Counted from the first letter of the stretch, positions 1 through 7,922 are shown. The stretch: DNA of 53,414 bases from an uncultured bacterium (GCA_937877125.1 CALEFQ010000014.1:1-53414); one strand, 5' to 3'. Notes: generated by a model not told the origin, from the sequence alone. A program made the numbers and translations.

Positions 1-45
1 GATATCCACTCGTGACTGGAGTTCAGACGTGTGCTCTTCCGATCT
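1..45. other. Illumina TruSeq adapter contamination
   Basis: The first 45 bases read as the tail of the P7 primer (GAT), an 8-base index (ATCCACTC, reverse complement of GAGTGGAT as in TruSeq index 23) and then the read-2 adapter, which starts GTGACTGGAGTTC at base 12 and ends CTTCCGATCT at base 45. This is library-construction sequence, not genome. Genomic sequence begins at about base 46, and the gene there is cut artificially. Confidence 0.97.
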
Positions 46-426
46 TTTCAAAAAAACGCTATACAACAATCCCAAGGGAATCGTGACCAAACCGAATAAA
101 AAGGCGGAAGTTTTTTGGAAAGAAATAAGCACCGCGAAAAAAATAAATAGCCAGAGAAAAACTAGCCACGGTATCCGGCGGTAAATCGTTTGCAAATGTC
201 GGGATCGATCCGGATTAGTCAAAAAATCCCCGGGCAATTCTCGGTAACGGTTGAAAAGATAAATCGCTTGCAAACCAAGATAAACTATCAGAAAAAAACC
301 GGGCGAGGTCTTGATCCCTAAGAATAGCGCCGCGACCCAGGCAATACTGACTCCTCCTAAGGACAACCAGTGTCCGCCGTAGATTAATTCTTTTCCTAAA
401 TAGATTAATCCCTCTTTTGTGTTCAT
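46..426 (-). CDS. Partial multi-pass membrane protein, possibly UbiA-like (3' end missing)
   Basis: An open frame runs leftward from ATG at 424-426 for 127 codons into the adapter junction with no stop, so its C-terminus is missing. The visible part has hydrophobic segments around residues 17-36, 42-55, 85-103 and 108-122. Between the second and third is a polar motif NRYRELPGDFLTNPDRSRHL. This resembles the cytoplasmic Asp/Arg-rich loop of UbiA-type prenyltransferase-like membrane proteins, but the canonical DxxxD pair is not clear, so the function is uncertain. The upstream GGGG may be a weak ribosome site. Confidence 0.6.
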
Positions 427-621
427 TTTGGCCCCAAAAAAATCGATTTCGGTATTAATGAAACAAACCGCCCCGGGAAAAAAGCCGGCAGAAACGTATT
501 TAGTTTGTCTTTTTGTTTCCCGAAAGCCCGCCTTTGCTTATTGACATTATAACACAGGTTGCTTATGGTTAGATGATATTCGCTCTTGGTGCCTGATTAA
601 GCAAAGTTTAATAATTCTTAT

Positions 622-648
622 TTGCGACCATAAATATACCGCTAAAAT
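622..648 (+). promoter_or_regulatory. Promoter of the GAF-RHH gene
   Basis: TTGCGA at 622-627 and TAAAAT at 643-648 with a 15-16 bp spacer lie about 30 bp before the start at 679. A second possible promoter is TTGACA at 541-546 with TATGGT at 564-569 (17 bp spacer), further upstream. The gene-free stretch 427-678 holds nothing else I recognise. Confidence 0.5.
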
Positions 649-678
649 ACTGGTTTTTAGCGGGTTTGGGGGAATCTT

Positions 679-1434
679 ATGGCGTTAGACGAAAAGCCAG
701 CCAGTCCTGCTCCGGTCAGGATAAATGAACAACTGACCGGAACGCTTGATTTTAACGATTTAGCCCGCCAAGCGACGCAAATAATTATGAAAAATTACCG
801 GCTGGCGGCTGTCGGTCTTTTGCGAGTTGACCATCAAGAAAAAGTGATGAGGCCTTATGCGTACGCGAGCCAGGCCAATCCGGCCCTGATCAGCCAAGTT
901 ATCCAGCAACCGCTGAAAAATTTTAGGGCGCCGCTGGGCCGAGTCTACTGCAATTTAACTGAAAATACCCTCAATACAGGGCAACCTAATATTTCCGTCT
1001 CGCTGGGAGATTTCGGGTACCGGCCGGCTACCCGAGTGCTCCAAAAAATCTTAGGATCAAAATTCCACCTATCTCTGCCAATTATTACTAAAAATCGGGT
1101 GGAAGGCGTTCTGCTTTGCGCCACCCGGCAAAAAAAATTAGATTCCAGTAAAATCGCCTCACTCGAAGCCACCGCCAAACAGCTGGGCTTAGCCCTGGAA
1201 AATATCATCGCACACGAGCAAATTATGGCCCGCCTCCAAAAAAACGGCGAGACAAAAAAAGAGATTAACCCCAAAAAACCAAAAAAGAAATTCACCCTGA
1301 GACTCAACCCGGAAATTGACCAATACTTATCTTATAAAGTAGCTAATACTAAAATCAGCAAAGCTAATTACATCCGAAAAATTTTGGCCGACTTAATGGC
1401 TCAAGACCGCGCTTACCATAAATTCCCAAGCTGA
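679..1434 (+). CDS. GAF-domain protein with C-terminal ribbon-helix-helix-like DNA-binding domain
   Basis: This 251-aa soluble protein has two parts. Residues about 18-180 look like a GAF-type sensory fold: helix, beta strand AAVGLLRV, a long variable region, then SLPIITKNRVEGVLLCA and a final amphipathic helix. A Lys-rich linker (about 188-205) leads to residues 206-245, where strand KFTLRL and two helices fit a ribbon-helix-helix (MetJ/Arc-like) unit. It is likely a one-component ligand-responsive repressor; its ligand cannot be read from sequence. GGGGGA sits 6 nt before ATG 679. It stands alone and converges with the sigma/anti-sigma pair. The RHH call is by pattern, not by search. Confidence 0.65.
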   Translation: MALDEKPASPAPVRINEQLTGTLDFNDLARQATQIIMKNYRLAAVGLLRVDHQEKVMRPYAYASQANPALISQVIQQPLKNFRAPLGRVYCNLTENTLNTGQPNISVSLGDFGYRPATRVLQKILGSKFHLSLPIITKNRVEGVLLCATRQKKLDSSKIASLEATAKQLGLALENIIAHEQIMARLQKNGETKKEINPKKPKKKFTLRLNPEIDQYLSYKVANTKISKANYIRKILADLMAQDRAYHKFPS

Positions 1435-1461
1435 TCATCCTCCCCCACCGCTAACCGATTG

Positions 1462-1489
1462 AAAAAACGGACTAGCTAGTCCGTTTTTT
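1462..1489. terminator. Bidirectional terminator
   Basis: Perfect palindrome with CGGACTAG/CTAGTCCG arms flanked by A6 and T6. It can terminate both the rightward GAF-RHH gene and the leftward gene ending at 1564. Confidence 0.85.
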
Positions 1490-1563
1490 AATATCAGCTA
1501 TATTTAGAAGTTTTTGTTTCTCGATTGCTGGCCGACGCGACGTCTAATCTGGTAACTTTTATT

Positions 1564-4056
1564 TTACTGATAAATAAGCAACTGATTGTCGGCCGAGACA
1601 ACGACAAAATTTTTCAACGAAACTACCGGGCTTCCCGAGGCAGTATTTTCTACAGGAGCCTGCGCCGCCAAAGCGACCAGACCGCGATCACTTGGGCGCC
1701 AGACCGCCGCCATCGGAAACGCGCCGTAAAGATTGTCTCCGCGGCCGTAAACCAAGCCGCGGGTGAAAGCCGGACTGATTCGGCTGATCTCCTTAGCCGC
1801 GGCGGGATCCCAAACCTGGGTTTGGCCGAGACTTCCTGGCGTTCCAGAAAATACGTACATGAACTTTCCGGCCGGCGCGACCGCGCGCACAAAATCGCCG
1901 CGCTCCCGAACCAACTGGCGCATCGTCTGGTCGTCGGAAATATCGCCGACAAGCAAGCCGTCGTCACCGGCGGCGATGAATATACGATTGTCCTTAAGCG
2001 CCACCGAAAGGCATTGGGTCAAATCAATCTGAGTTTCGCTAATTCTTTGGGGCGAGTTGCCCGACAGATTATAAATTAATAACTTGCCCGGCGCAACCAC
2101 GTAAGCCCGGTCGCTAGTGACTGCCGCGCCGACTGCTGTTACCGCTTCTTCTTTGATTACTTGGGGCTGGCTTGGCTGCCGCAGGTCGATAAATTGCAGC
2201 CAGCCGCCGGTGACGACGGCGTACCGGCTATTGGCGGCCACGCCCGGGTCGCTACTGAAAGAGGCCCGGGGCAAAGAGCCGATTAAGCGGGGCTGATTAG
2301 TGTCAGCGAAGCTGATGATTTCCAAAGATTTATCACCGTCACTGACCCGAACCACCTGATCACCCTGCACCGCCAAGGCTTCGCGATCAGCCGGGACCAA
2401 AGCCAGTTTATTTTTCAAGGAAAGGGACCGGGGATCATTAGTTTCCGGCGAAAGGATAATTTTATTATCGGCTGAAAAAGTATTAGGCGCCACTAGAGCT
2501 AAACAATCGCGCCGGAAGCCGTCGCCCGGCATTTCTCGCACGTTTTGACCATTAACATCTATTACCGCGATGTCATTGTTTGATAGACAGACTGCTATCA
2601 TCCCGCCGTCCGGATCGCTGACAAACTCTTTTATGTTCAAGGTCCCGGGCACCTGGTAAATTTCCCGAAGCTGATCAGAATCAGACCCGGTCCGCCAAAT
2701 CCTTAATCCATCTGATAAAAACACGGCTTCTTTGGACCGCGCGGCCAGAATCGCTGCACCGGAAAAAATCTGACGATTTCGGCTCGGCTCGGCCGTTACC
2801 AGATAAACCTGATCGTGGTTCACCACCAGCAGACCCCGACTTTTTTCCCTAGAGAAGCTTGTTTCCGAGATTAATCTGTTAGTCCCATCAGGCAGGATCC
2901 ACTCCTCCGGTTCCGCCTGCGCACCAGCTACTGCCAAAACTTTTTTTACGGTTTGTCCATCCGCCGCTAGCTCGGCCAAAATGACGCCGGTATCGGTGAA
3001 ACCGACGAGGCTCCAGTCGTGCGATTTTGAGGTGAAGACAATTTGGTCGTCTCCTTGGCCATTCCCCAGGTGGACTTCCTGCTGGCCAGACGCGCTGGCC
3101 GCATAGCCCAATCTGGTTCCGTCAGGCGAGATCAAAAATTTTTGGCTTAAAATTGCCGGGGTGGGAATTACCGGCTGAGGCTCTTGCCCTGATTCAACAC
3201 GATAAATCATTGAACCGACTCCTGATTTCCGGCTAAAAAATATGATGCCGTTGTCAGTCACGGATATTTGATCCGCCGCCGGGGTAATTGTAAATGCCTG
3301 GTCCATGCTTTGACCAGCCGTTGACGCGACCCAAATTGCTGAATCCTGACCAGACCGGCTCTGCAAGACTACTTGCCTATCTTCGGTCGCCGCCGGGTCG
3401 GTCCCGGCCAAATCGCCCATCCCATTTTCTAAGGCCCGCAACGACACCTCTACCGTCGTTAGTTGGTCCGGAACAATCTCAATTTCGCGCTGTTCTTCCT
3501 GATAGCCAGCTAAAATTACTTTAACTTCGTGCTGACCGGCTCGAACCCCGCCGATTTCTGTCGGCGTCTGGTTCTGCTCGCGATTATTAAGAAACACGGT
3601 CGCGCCAGAGGGATCAGAGACGACTTTAAGGCTACCCGTTTGAACAATTTGATTGTCCTGTAAAACTTTTTTTACCGCCGGCGGCACGTATTTCTCATAG
3701 AATCCCGGGGAGGCCGCGGCGAAAGAGACATATGCCGCTAAAACTGCCAGCGCCGCCAGGGGCGCGAACGCCCAGGACCAGGGGCGTGGCTTAGCCAGCA
3801 AGGCGGCCGAACCATCCTCTAGTAACGGCACATCAGCTGAATCGGGGGCGGTGTCGTACATATTTACTAAGCGCTTTTTTAGATTCTGACGAAAAAGCGC
3901 CGCCGGTTCCGCCGCTGGTTGTGTTTTTTTTATCTTCTGGACCATGTGCAAAATCTCTATTTCTTCCTGCTGTAAACCAGCTATGTCAAAAATTTTACCG
4001 GCGAGGGCTAGTTCTAATTGACGATCAAATTTACGGCGGGAAAGGCGAATATCCAT
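1564..4056 (-). CDS. Membrane-anchored PEGA/beta-propeller protein, probable anti-sigma partner
   Basis: This is an 830-aa protein. Residues 1-92 are a charged cytoplasmic segment including FRQNLKKRL, the type of short helix seen in anti-sigma N-termini. A single membrane span lies at 93-115. A PEGA domain follows at about 141-208 (SGATVFLNN, TPTEIGGVRAG), then about 600 residues of WD40/LVIVD-like beta-propeller repeats with recurring strands such as NRYAVVTGG and DNRIFIAAGDDG. It starts 7 bp after the sigma-factor gene. Known family behaviour: a membrane protein encoded next to an ECF sigma factor usually sequesters it. Inference: the outer PEGA/propeller part senses wall or surface state. 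It could instead be a sigma target. Confidence 0.7.
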   Translation of the reverse strand: MDIRLSRRKFDRQLELALAGKIFDIAGLQQEEIEILHMVQKIKKTQPAAEPAALFRQNLKKRLVNMYDTAPDSADVPLLEDGSAALLAKPRPWSWAFAPLAALAVLAAYVSFAAASPGFYEKYVPPAVKKVLQDNQIVQTGSLKVVSDPSGATVFLNNREQNQTPTEIGGVRAGQHEVKVILAGYQEEQREIEIVPDQLTTVEVSLRALENGMGDLAGTDPAATEDRQVVLQSRSGQDSAIWVASTAGQSMDQAFTITPAADQISVTDNGIIFFSRKSGVGSMIYRVESGQEPQPVIPTPAILSQKFLISPDGTRLGYAASASGQQEVHLGNGQGDDQIVFTSKSHDWSLVGFTDTGVILAELAADGQTVKKVLAVAGAQAEPEEWILPDGTNRLISETSFSREKSRGLLVVNHDQVYLVTAEPSRNRQIFSGAAILAARSKEAVFLSDGLRIWRTGSDSDQLREIYQVPGTLNIKEFVSDPDGGMIAVCLSNNDIAVIDVNGQNVREMPGDGFRRDCLALVAPNTFSADNKIILSPETNDPRSLSLKNKLALVPADREALAVQGDQVVRVSDGDKSLEIISFADTNQPRLIGSLPRASFSSDPGVAANSRYAVVTGGWLQFIDLRQPSQPQVIKEEAVTAVGAAVTSDRAYVVAPGKLLIYNLSGNSPQRISETQIDLTQCLSVALKDNRIFIAAGDDGLLVGDISDDQTMRQLVRERGDFVRAVAPAGKFMYVFSGTPGSLGQTQVWDPAAAKEISRISPAFTRGLVYGRGDNLYGAFPMAAVWRPSDRGLVALAAQAPVENTASGSPVVSLKNFVVVSADNQLLIYQ

Positions 4057-4063
4057 ATGGTAA

Positions 4064-4678
4064 TTAATAATAATCGATACCCCGTTCTCTTAGCTCTTGC
4101 CTTAGCTTTTTCAAGGCCCGATGGATCCGGACCGCCACATGGGCCTTGCTCAACCCGACTACCTGGCAAATTTCCTGATTAGATTTCTCTGAAAATAACT
4201 TCAGGGTCAAAACTGTTTGATCGGGTTCGTCCAAGGAAGGCAAAAGATTGCGAACGTTTTCAAAAAATATTTTCTGGCTCACTTCCGCCTCCAAAGATTG
4301 ACGCCCATCTTTTATCTCTGGAACACTGTCCAGATCAACTTTTTGCTTGCGGACATTTTCCCGAAAATGATCGGTCACCGCATTAGCGGCAATAGTATAG
4401 AGCCAAGCTCCAAAGCTAACGTTTTGCCAGTGAAAATCTTTCAATTTGCGCAGCGCTTTCTCAAAAGTCAGCGAAGTAATATCCTCGGCCACAGCGACAT
4501 TACCTACCCGCTTCAGGATAAAACCATAGATTTGGCCTAAATAAATATCATATAGAATACCAAAAGCCGCCGAGTCGGTTTTGGCCCGTTCAACAAGCGC
4601 CTTCTCGGTAATCTTTTGCGTTCCCAAGCTATAATGAGAGAAGGTCTTTAACTGGTTGTCACCAGTTGGTCCAGTCAC
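4064..4678 (-). CDS. ECF-type RNA polymerase sigma factor
   Basis: This 204-aa protein has region 2 at about residues 30-100 (AFGILYDIYLGQIYGFILKR, AEDITSLTFEKAL, FGAWLYTIAANAVTDHFR). Region 4 is at about 140-198 (LPSLDEPDQTVLTLKLF, SNQEICQVVGLSKAHVAVRI, RALKKLRQ). It lacks regions 1 and 3, as expected for ECF sigma factors. The start used is GTG at 4676-4678; a GGAG lies about 11 nt before it, so the start is not certain. It is the first gene of a two-gene unit with the membrane protein at 1564-4056, which probably controls it. No autoregulated promoter was clear. Confidence 0.9.
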   Translation of the reverse strand: MTGPTGDNQLKTFSHYSLGTQKITEKALVERAKTDSAAFGILYDIYLGQIYGFILKRVGNVAVAEDITSLTFEKALRKLKDFHWQNVSFGAWLYTIAANAVTDHFRENVRKQKVDLDSVPEIKDGRQSLEAEVSQKIFFENVRNLLPSLDEPDQTVLTLKLFSEKSNQEICQVVGLSKAHVAVRIHRALKKLRQELRERGIDYY

Positions 4679-4872
4679 AAATTTGGTCGCTCCGGGATCC
4701 CGAAGCAGTTACCTGTTTAAAACGGATACTAGCCGTATCAATTACAAGGACAGTCTAACAGATTAAAACCAGAGGTAAACCCCGAAAATGTTGCGGCTAA
4801 AAATAAATACTATTGACATTATCGGTTTCCGTGCGAAAATATACTTATCTCAACACATAGGAGGGATAAGAG

Positions 4873-5091
4873 ATGCCAAAGAAAGCCAAAGTTTCTGTGG
4901 TCGGAAGTATCTTTCAGGAGGCGATGCAGCGATTTCCGGAAATCAAGGAAAAGGTTCCGTTCTCTGCCATCAGAGATCTCGATCGCTTAATTGAGACCCT
5001 GAATGATATCCCGCTGCCTCCGGAAGTGAAAGAAACGTCGGTCGTTTGTTTCGTGGACTTTTTGAGGAATCTGCCGTCGCCACGGGAATAG
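4873..5091 (+). CDS. Small orphan protein, 72 aa, strong SD
   Basis: The protein begins MPKKAKVSVVGSIF and is predicted mostly helical with one Cys and a Pro-rich middle (DIPLPPEVKE). I do not recognise it. It is well supported as a gene: TAGGAGGG at about 4858-4864 sits 6-8 nt before ATG, TTGACA at 4813-4818 lies upstream with several possible -10 boxes (GAAAAT at 4835-4840 or TATACT at 4840-4845), and a terminator follows directly. It forms its own transcription unit and is one of five isolated, SD-led orphan genes in the window. Confidence 0.75.
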   Translation: MPKKAKVSVVGSIFQEAMQRFPEIKEKVPFSAIRDLDRLIETLNDIPLPPEVKETSVVCFVDFLRNLPSPRE

Positions 5092-5111
5092 CAAAATTCT
5101 CGATCGACGCC

Positions 5112-5137
5112 GAGGCACCACCGGTGCCTCTTTTTTT
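5112..5137 (+). terminator. Terminator after the 72-aa gene
   Basis: GAGGCACC/GGTGCCTC stem with a 3-nt loop, followed by T7 at 5131-5137. Confidence 0.92.
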
Positions 5138-5161
5138 AGATAACCAGTCGCCGCTATTTGC

Positions 5162-5190
5162 TTGCCTTAGCCGATAAAAGGCTATAGAAT
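5162..5190 (+). promoter_or_regulatory. Promoter of the VanW gene
   Basis: TTGCCT at 5162-5167, 17-bp spacer, TAGAAT at 5185-5190. Transcription should start near 5197, leaving a leader of only about 17 nt and no clear Shine-Dalgarno. Confidence 0.7.
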
Positions 5191-5213
5191 AATACTAGTT
5201 TGAGATAATAATT

Positions 5214-7139
5214 ATGCCTAGATTTCTTAAAATCACTTTGTTAACTTTAGGCGGCGTCCTATTTGCCGGCGCCGGTTTTTTTGCGTTTTATCATTTTTCT
5301 TATGCCGATAAAATTTTGGCCGGAGTCAACGTCGCCGGAATTGACGTTTCCGGACTAAACGCGAACCAAGCCCAAGAAAAATTGCAACAAGAGCTGAACA
5401 AGTTTTCTGATCAAGAGATTCGATTTTCCAGCGGCGGCAAAACCTGGACGGCCAAACCGGCCGAGGTGGGAATTAAATTCAATGTCGAAGCCACCGCCGA
5501 CCAGGCTCTGGCGCTGGGTCGTGATAGCACCTGGTACACTAATCTTTGGAACGTCACCCAAACCCTGTGGCGAAATTTGCCCATCAAACTTAATTACGAC
5601 CTAGATCAAGAAGCTTGGAACCGCTACCTGACTGATCATTTCCAGGAACTGGAAACAGAACCAAAAAACGCTTCGCTCCAGTTAAAAGGCTCGACGGTGA
5701 CCGAAATTGGCAGTAAAGACGGCATCGTGGTTGACCGTACGGCACTCTTGAATTTAATTGACAACCATTTACAACAGCGACTGAATACCGTGATTACCCT
5801 GCCGTTTGCCACGGCCTTTCCGATCATTAATGACGATGATATCGCGCCAACCAAATTAGCTGCGGTCAATCTTTTGGGCAGCGGTTTGACTATCCGGCAC
5901 CAAGAAAAAACCTGGCATTATAGCCGGGATCGAATCAGCCAAGCAATTAATTTCGTGATAAAAAACGGAGATGGCGAGGAAATCCCGCCGGCGGAAGTTT
6001 TTTCCTACGGGCAGGACCTCGACAACCCTACCGCCCGCCTGGAAATCGCTTTACGGGGCGATGATTTTAAAAAGTTCCTGGAAGATATCGCCGCGGCAGT
6101 AGAACAAGAACCGCGAAACGCCCATTTCAAAATTGACGGTGATCCCGAAATCTCCTTAGATTCAACGAAAAAGCCGGAATCGATCGTGCCCGTCAGTGTC
6201 GATGAGCCGGCCCGCGCCGGACTGACGATAAATGCGAAACAGCTCAATCGCGATATCAGCACTAATATCAACAATAACCGGCCGGAAGTAGATCTCTTTG
6301 TCGAAGTAAGCCAGCCAGAAATAGACGAAAATAACGCCTCGGAGCAGGGAATCACCCAATTAATTGGACGCGGGGTTTCTAATTTTTCCGGGTCGCCGAC
6401 CAACCGCCAACATAACATCAAAATCGGAGCCGCCAAATTTGACCGGGTCGTGATCCCGGCCGGCGCCGAATTTTCTTTTAACACAATCCTGGGAAAAGTC
6501 ACAGCCGAGGCGGGCTATTTGCCAGAATTGGTAATCAAGAATCATGACACCGTTCCGGATCTCGGCGGCGGGCTGTGCCAGGTTTCCACGACTGCCTTCC
6601 GCGCGGCGGTTGATGCGGGACTACCGGTCACGGAACGAAAAAACCATGCTTACGCCGTCACTTATTATTCACCCCAGGGTACCGACGCCACGATCTACCC
6701 GGGCTCAAGCGACCTAAAATTCATTAATGACACCCCGGCCCCAATCCTGATCCAGACCACGATTTCAGGCCGCTACCTGACCTTTGATTTCCTGGGCACT
6801 CACGACGGCAGAGAAGTGGAGAAATTCAAGCCGCATACCTATGAAAGGTTCGGTAATGGCGGACTAAAAGTGGAATGGGCCTATAAAGTGACCCGGCAGG
6901 GCGAAATCCTGGTAGATAAATCTTTCAAGAGCGTTTATCGCCCGCCCGAAGAGTTCCATAAATCAGAACAAGAAGAAGAGGCGAAGAAGGCCGAAGAAGA
7001 AGCGAAAAAGGCTGAGGAAGAAGCAAAAAAAGCCGCCGAAGAACAAAAAAAGAAGTCAACTCCGACGCCGACACCAACTGGCAGCGCCAAACCATCGCCG
7101 ACACCGACATCCACTCCAACCTCTTCACCTAAGCCATAA
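5214..7139 (+). CDS. VanW-domain wall protein with PG-binding_4 repeats
   Basis: This 641-aa surface protein has an N-terminal membrane anchor at residues 7-28. It is followed by VNVAGIDVSGLN and two peptidoglycan-binding type-4 (YoaR-like) domains in about residues 35-360. The VanW domain is at about 400-540, with the typical AGAEFSFNTILG, GGGLCQVSTT and NHAY motifs. The tail has a Glu/Lys coiled coil (about 583-605) and a Thr/Pro-rich linker to the end. VanW proteins occur with wall-modifying enzymes; the catalytic role is not established. An FG-GAP L,D-transpeptidase lies downstream on the other strand, consistent with a wall role. The charged coiled coil plus PT-rich tail is typical of exported CPR proteins. 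Confidence 0.9.
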   Translation: MPRFLKITLLTLGGVLFAGAGFFAFYHFSYADKILAGVNVAGIDVSGLNANQAQEKLQQELNKFSDQEIRFSSGGKTWTAKPAEVGIKFNVEATADQALALGRDSTWYTNLWNVTQTLWRNLPIKLNYDLDQEAWNRYLTDHFQELETEPKNASLQLKGSTVTEIGSKDGIVVDRTALLNLIDNHLQQRLNTVITLPFATAFPIINDDDIAPTKLAAVNLLGSGLTIRHQEKTWHYSRDRISQAINFVIKNGDGEEIPPAEVFSYGQDLDNPTARLEIALRGDDFKKFLEDIAAAVEQEPRNAHFKIDGDPEISLDSTKKPESIVPVSVDEPARAGLTINAKQLNRDISTNINNNRPEVDLFVEVSQPEIDENNASEQGITQLIGRGVSNFSGSPTNRQHNIKIGAAKFDRVVIPAGAEFSFNTILGKVTAEAGYLPELVIKNHDTVPDLGGGLCQVSTTAFRAAVDAGLPVTERKNHAYAVTYYSPQGTDATIYPGSSDLKFINDTPAPILIQTTISGRYLTFDFLGTHDGREVEKFKPHTYERFGNGGLKVEWAYKVTRQGEILVDKSFKSVYRPPEEFHKSEQEEEAKKAEEEAKKAEEEAKKAAEEQKKKSTPTPTPTGSAKPSPTPTSTPTSSPKP

Positions 7140-7228
7140 AAAGATATTAAGAGTATTAAGATTTTAAGACAGCGACAACTTCTAACTCTTAGCGTTCTTA
7201 ATATCTTAATACTCTTAATATCTTTTTT
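7138..7228. terminator. Long AT-rich inverted repeat / terminator
   Basis: Nearly perfect 25-bp arms (7138-7162 and 7203-7228) enclose a 40-nt loop and end in a T6 run. It begins at the VanW stop codon and can end transcription on either strand. Unusual for a terminator: the stem is almost pure A/T and very long. Confidence 0.75.
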
Positions 7229-7259
7229 CACTTATCCACTTCCGCAAATATTTTTCCCC

Positions 7260-7404
7260 TGCTAACCTGAAATCAGTCCCTCTGGTGATGTCTACTCCTC
7301 TACCATTAGAGGAACAGGGATCAAAACAAAATACCCTCCTCGCGGAGGGGAAACCCTCGCCCAAATCTGGCGGGGGATTTTGTTTAACAAGTGAACGATC
7401 AAAA
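7260..7404 (-). ncRNA. Possible second copy of the 7.5-kb RNA motif, with nested hairpin element
   Basis: The minus strand repeats the 14-nt motif GTAGACATCACCAG (7282-7295), followed by GGGAC and ATTT as in the RNA at 7455-7604. A CCTCT/AGAGG hairpin precedes it. Upstream (7326-7390) two GC-rich hairpins are enclosed by an AACAAAAT/ATTTTGTT stem, and the octamer GATCAAAA lies on each side (7319-7326, 7397-7404). I see no good promoter or terminator of its own. It may be a decayed copy or the 3' part of a longer transcript. Confidence 0.35.
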
Positions 7405-7454
7405 GCTTATAATGGCGACACTTTTTACTTTTGATCTTTGACTTTTGACTTTAT

Positions 7455-7604
7455 AAAAAACTCGCGCCCATAACGCTGTAGACGGAAGACACAGCCACAG
7501 GAACAGGCCAGAAGCGCTTCCGAGTTAACGGAGACCCCAATCTGCCCTACAAATGCGTCCCCACTGGTGATGTCTACAGCGTTAAAAGCACGAGTATCGA
7601 ATAA
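7455..7604 (-). ncRNA. Candidate structured small RNA, ~150 nt
   Basis: On the minus strand a consensus promoter (TTGACA, plus-strand 7633-7638; 16-bp spacer; TATAAT, 7611-7616) predicts a start near 7604. About 150 nt later the RNA ends in GCGCGAG plus U6 (plus-strand 7455-7460). The 5' and 3' ends pair in a 23-bp closing stem (7461-7483 with 7572-7594, perfect over the 12-nt AACGCTGTAGAC arm). The interior can form an imperfect rod. No open frame of note lies inside. Size, rod shape and a strong promoter recall 6S RNA, but I cannot see diagnostic 6S or SRP motifs, so it is left unclassified. Confidence 0.75.
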
Positions 7605-7610
7605 CTGCCC

Positions 7611-7638
7611 ATTATAGCAGTTTATACATTTTTGTCAA
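7611..7638 (-). promoter_or_regulatory. Consensus promoter of the 150-nt RNA
   Basis: TTGACA, 16-bp spacer and TATAAT on the minus strand; both hexamers match consensus exactly. Confidence 0.85.
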
Positions 7639-7687
7639 GTCCAAGACTGGGATTGATAAAAGAGAACGATTTAACTTATAACAGATA

Positions 7688-7884
7688 ACAAAAACCGCCT
7701 GATAGCGGAGGGATAGGGGGATTCTATTCGAGGATACAGGCGCCAAATTACTGGCGTTTCTTTGGCTCGACGGGTTGATCTTTGTAGTTCCTCCGGTGGC
7801 ACAACCGCATTGATTGCTTCACCAATCCTCAACGATGCCTTGCACCCACAGTCGCCGAGCCGTTTGACCCGAAATGAATCCCCC
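7688..7884 (-). ncRNA. Candidate structured small RNA, ~197 nt
   Basis: A minus-strand promoter (TTGACA 7912-7917; 16-bp spacer; TAGACT 7890-7895) predicts a start at GGGGGATTC near 7884. That 9-mer pairs with GAATCCCCC (7716-7724) as a closing stem. A CCGC/GCGG hairpin plus U5 (7690-7694) ends the transcript. Inside, GGCTCG pairs with CGAGCC and CGGGT with ACCCG in a crossed order, which would be a pseudoknot; GATTG/CAATC makes a further hairpin. A 71-codon frame crosses the region, but the pairing explains the sequence better than coding does. I cannot match it to a known family. Confidence 0.7.
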
Positions 7885-7889
7885 ATTAA

Positions 7890-7917
7890 AGTCTAAAAGA
7901 TCTGTTTAATATGTCAA
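7890..7917 (-). promoter_or_regulatory. Promoter of the 197-nt RNA
   Basis: TTGACA, 16-bp spacer, TAGACT on the minus strand. It begins directly after the terminator of the L,D-transpeptidase gene. Confidence 0.75.
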
Positions 7918-7922
7918 CTTAA

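Noticed and set aside
1525-2079. 184-codon frame on the plus strand inside the PEGA/propeller gene
   Set aside because: It is antisense to a long gene with clear domains; it has no SD or recognisable product.
7265-7330. Degenerate tRNA at 7265-7330 (minus)
   Set aside because: A CCTCT/AGAGG arm looks D-arm-like, but no anticodon arm or T-arm fits.
7455-7604. SRP RNA (4.5S)
   Set aside because: A GGAAG..CAGCC stretch on the plus strand loosely resembles the SRP tip, but the flanking complement is absent and promoter/terminator point to the minus strand.
7671-7886. 71-codon minus-strand frame in the 197-nt RNA
   Set aside because: The sequence is better explained by RNA pairing, promoter and terminator; the protein looks unnatural.
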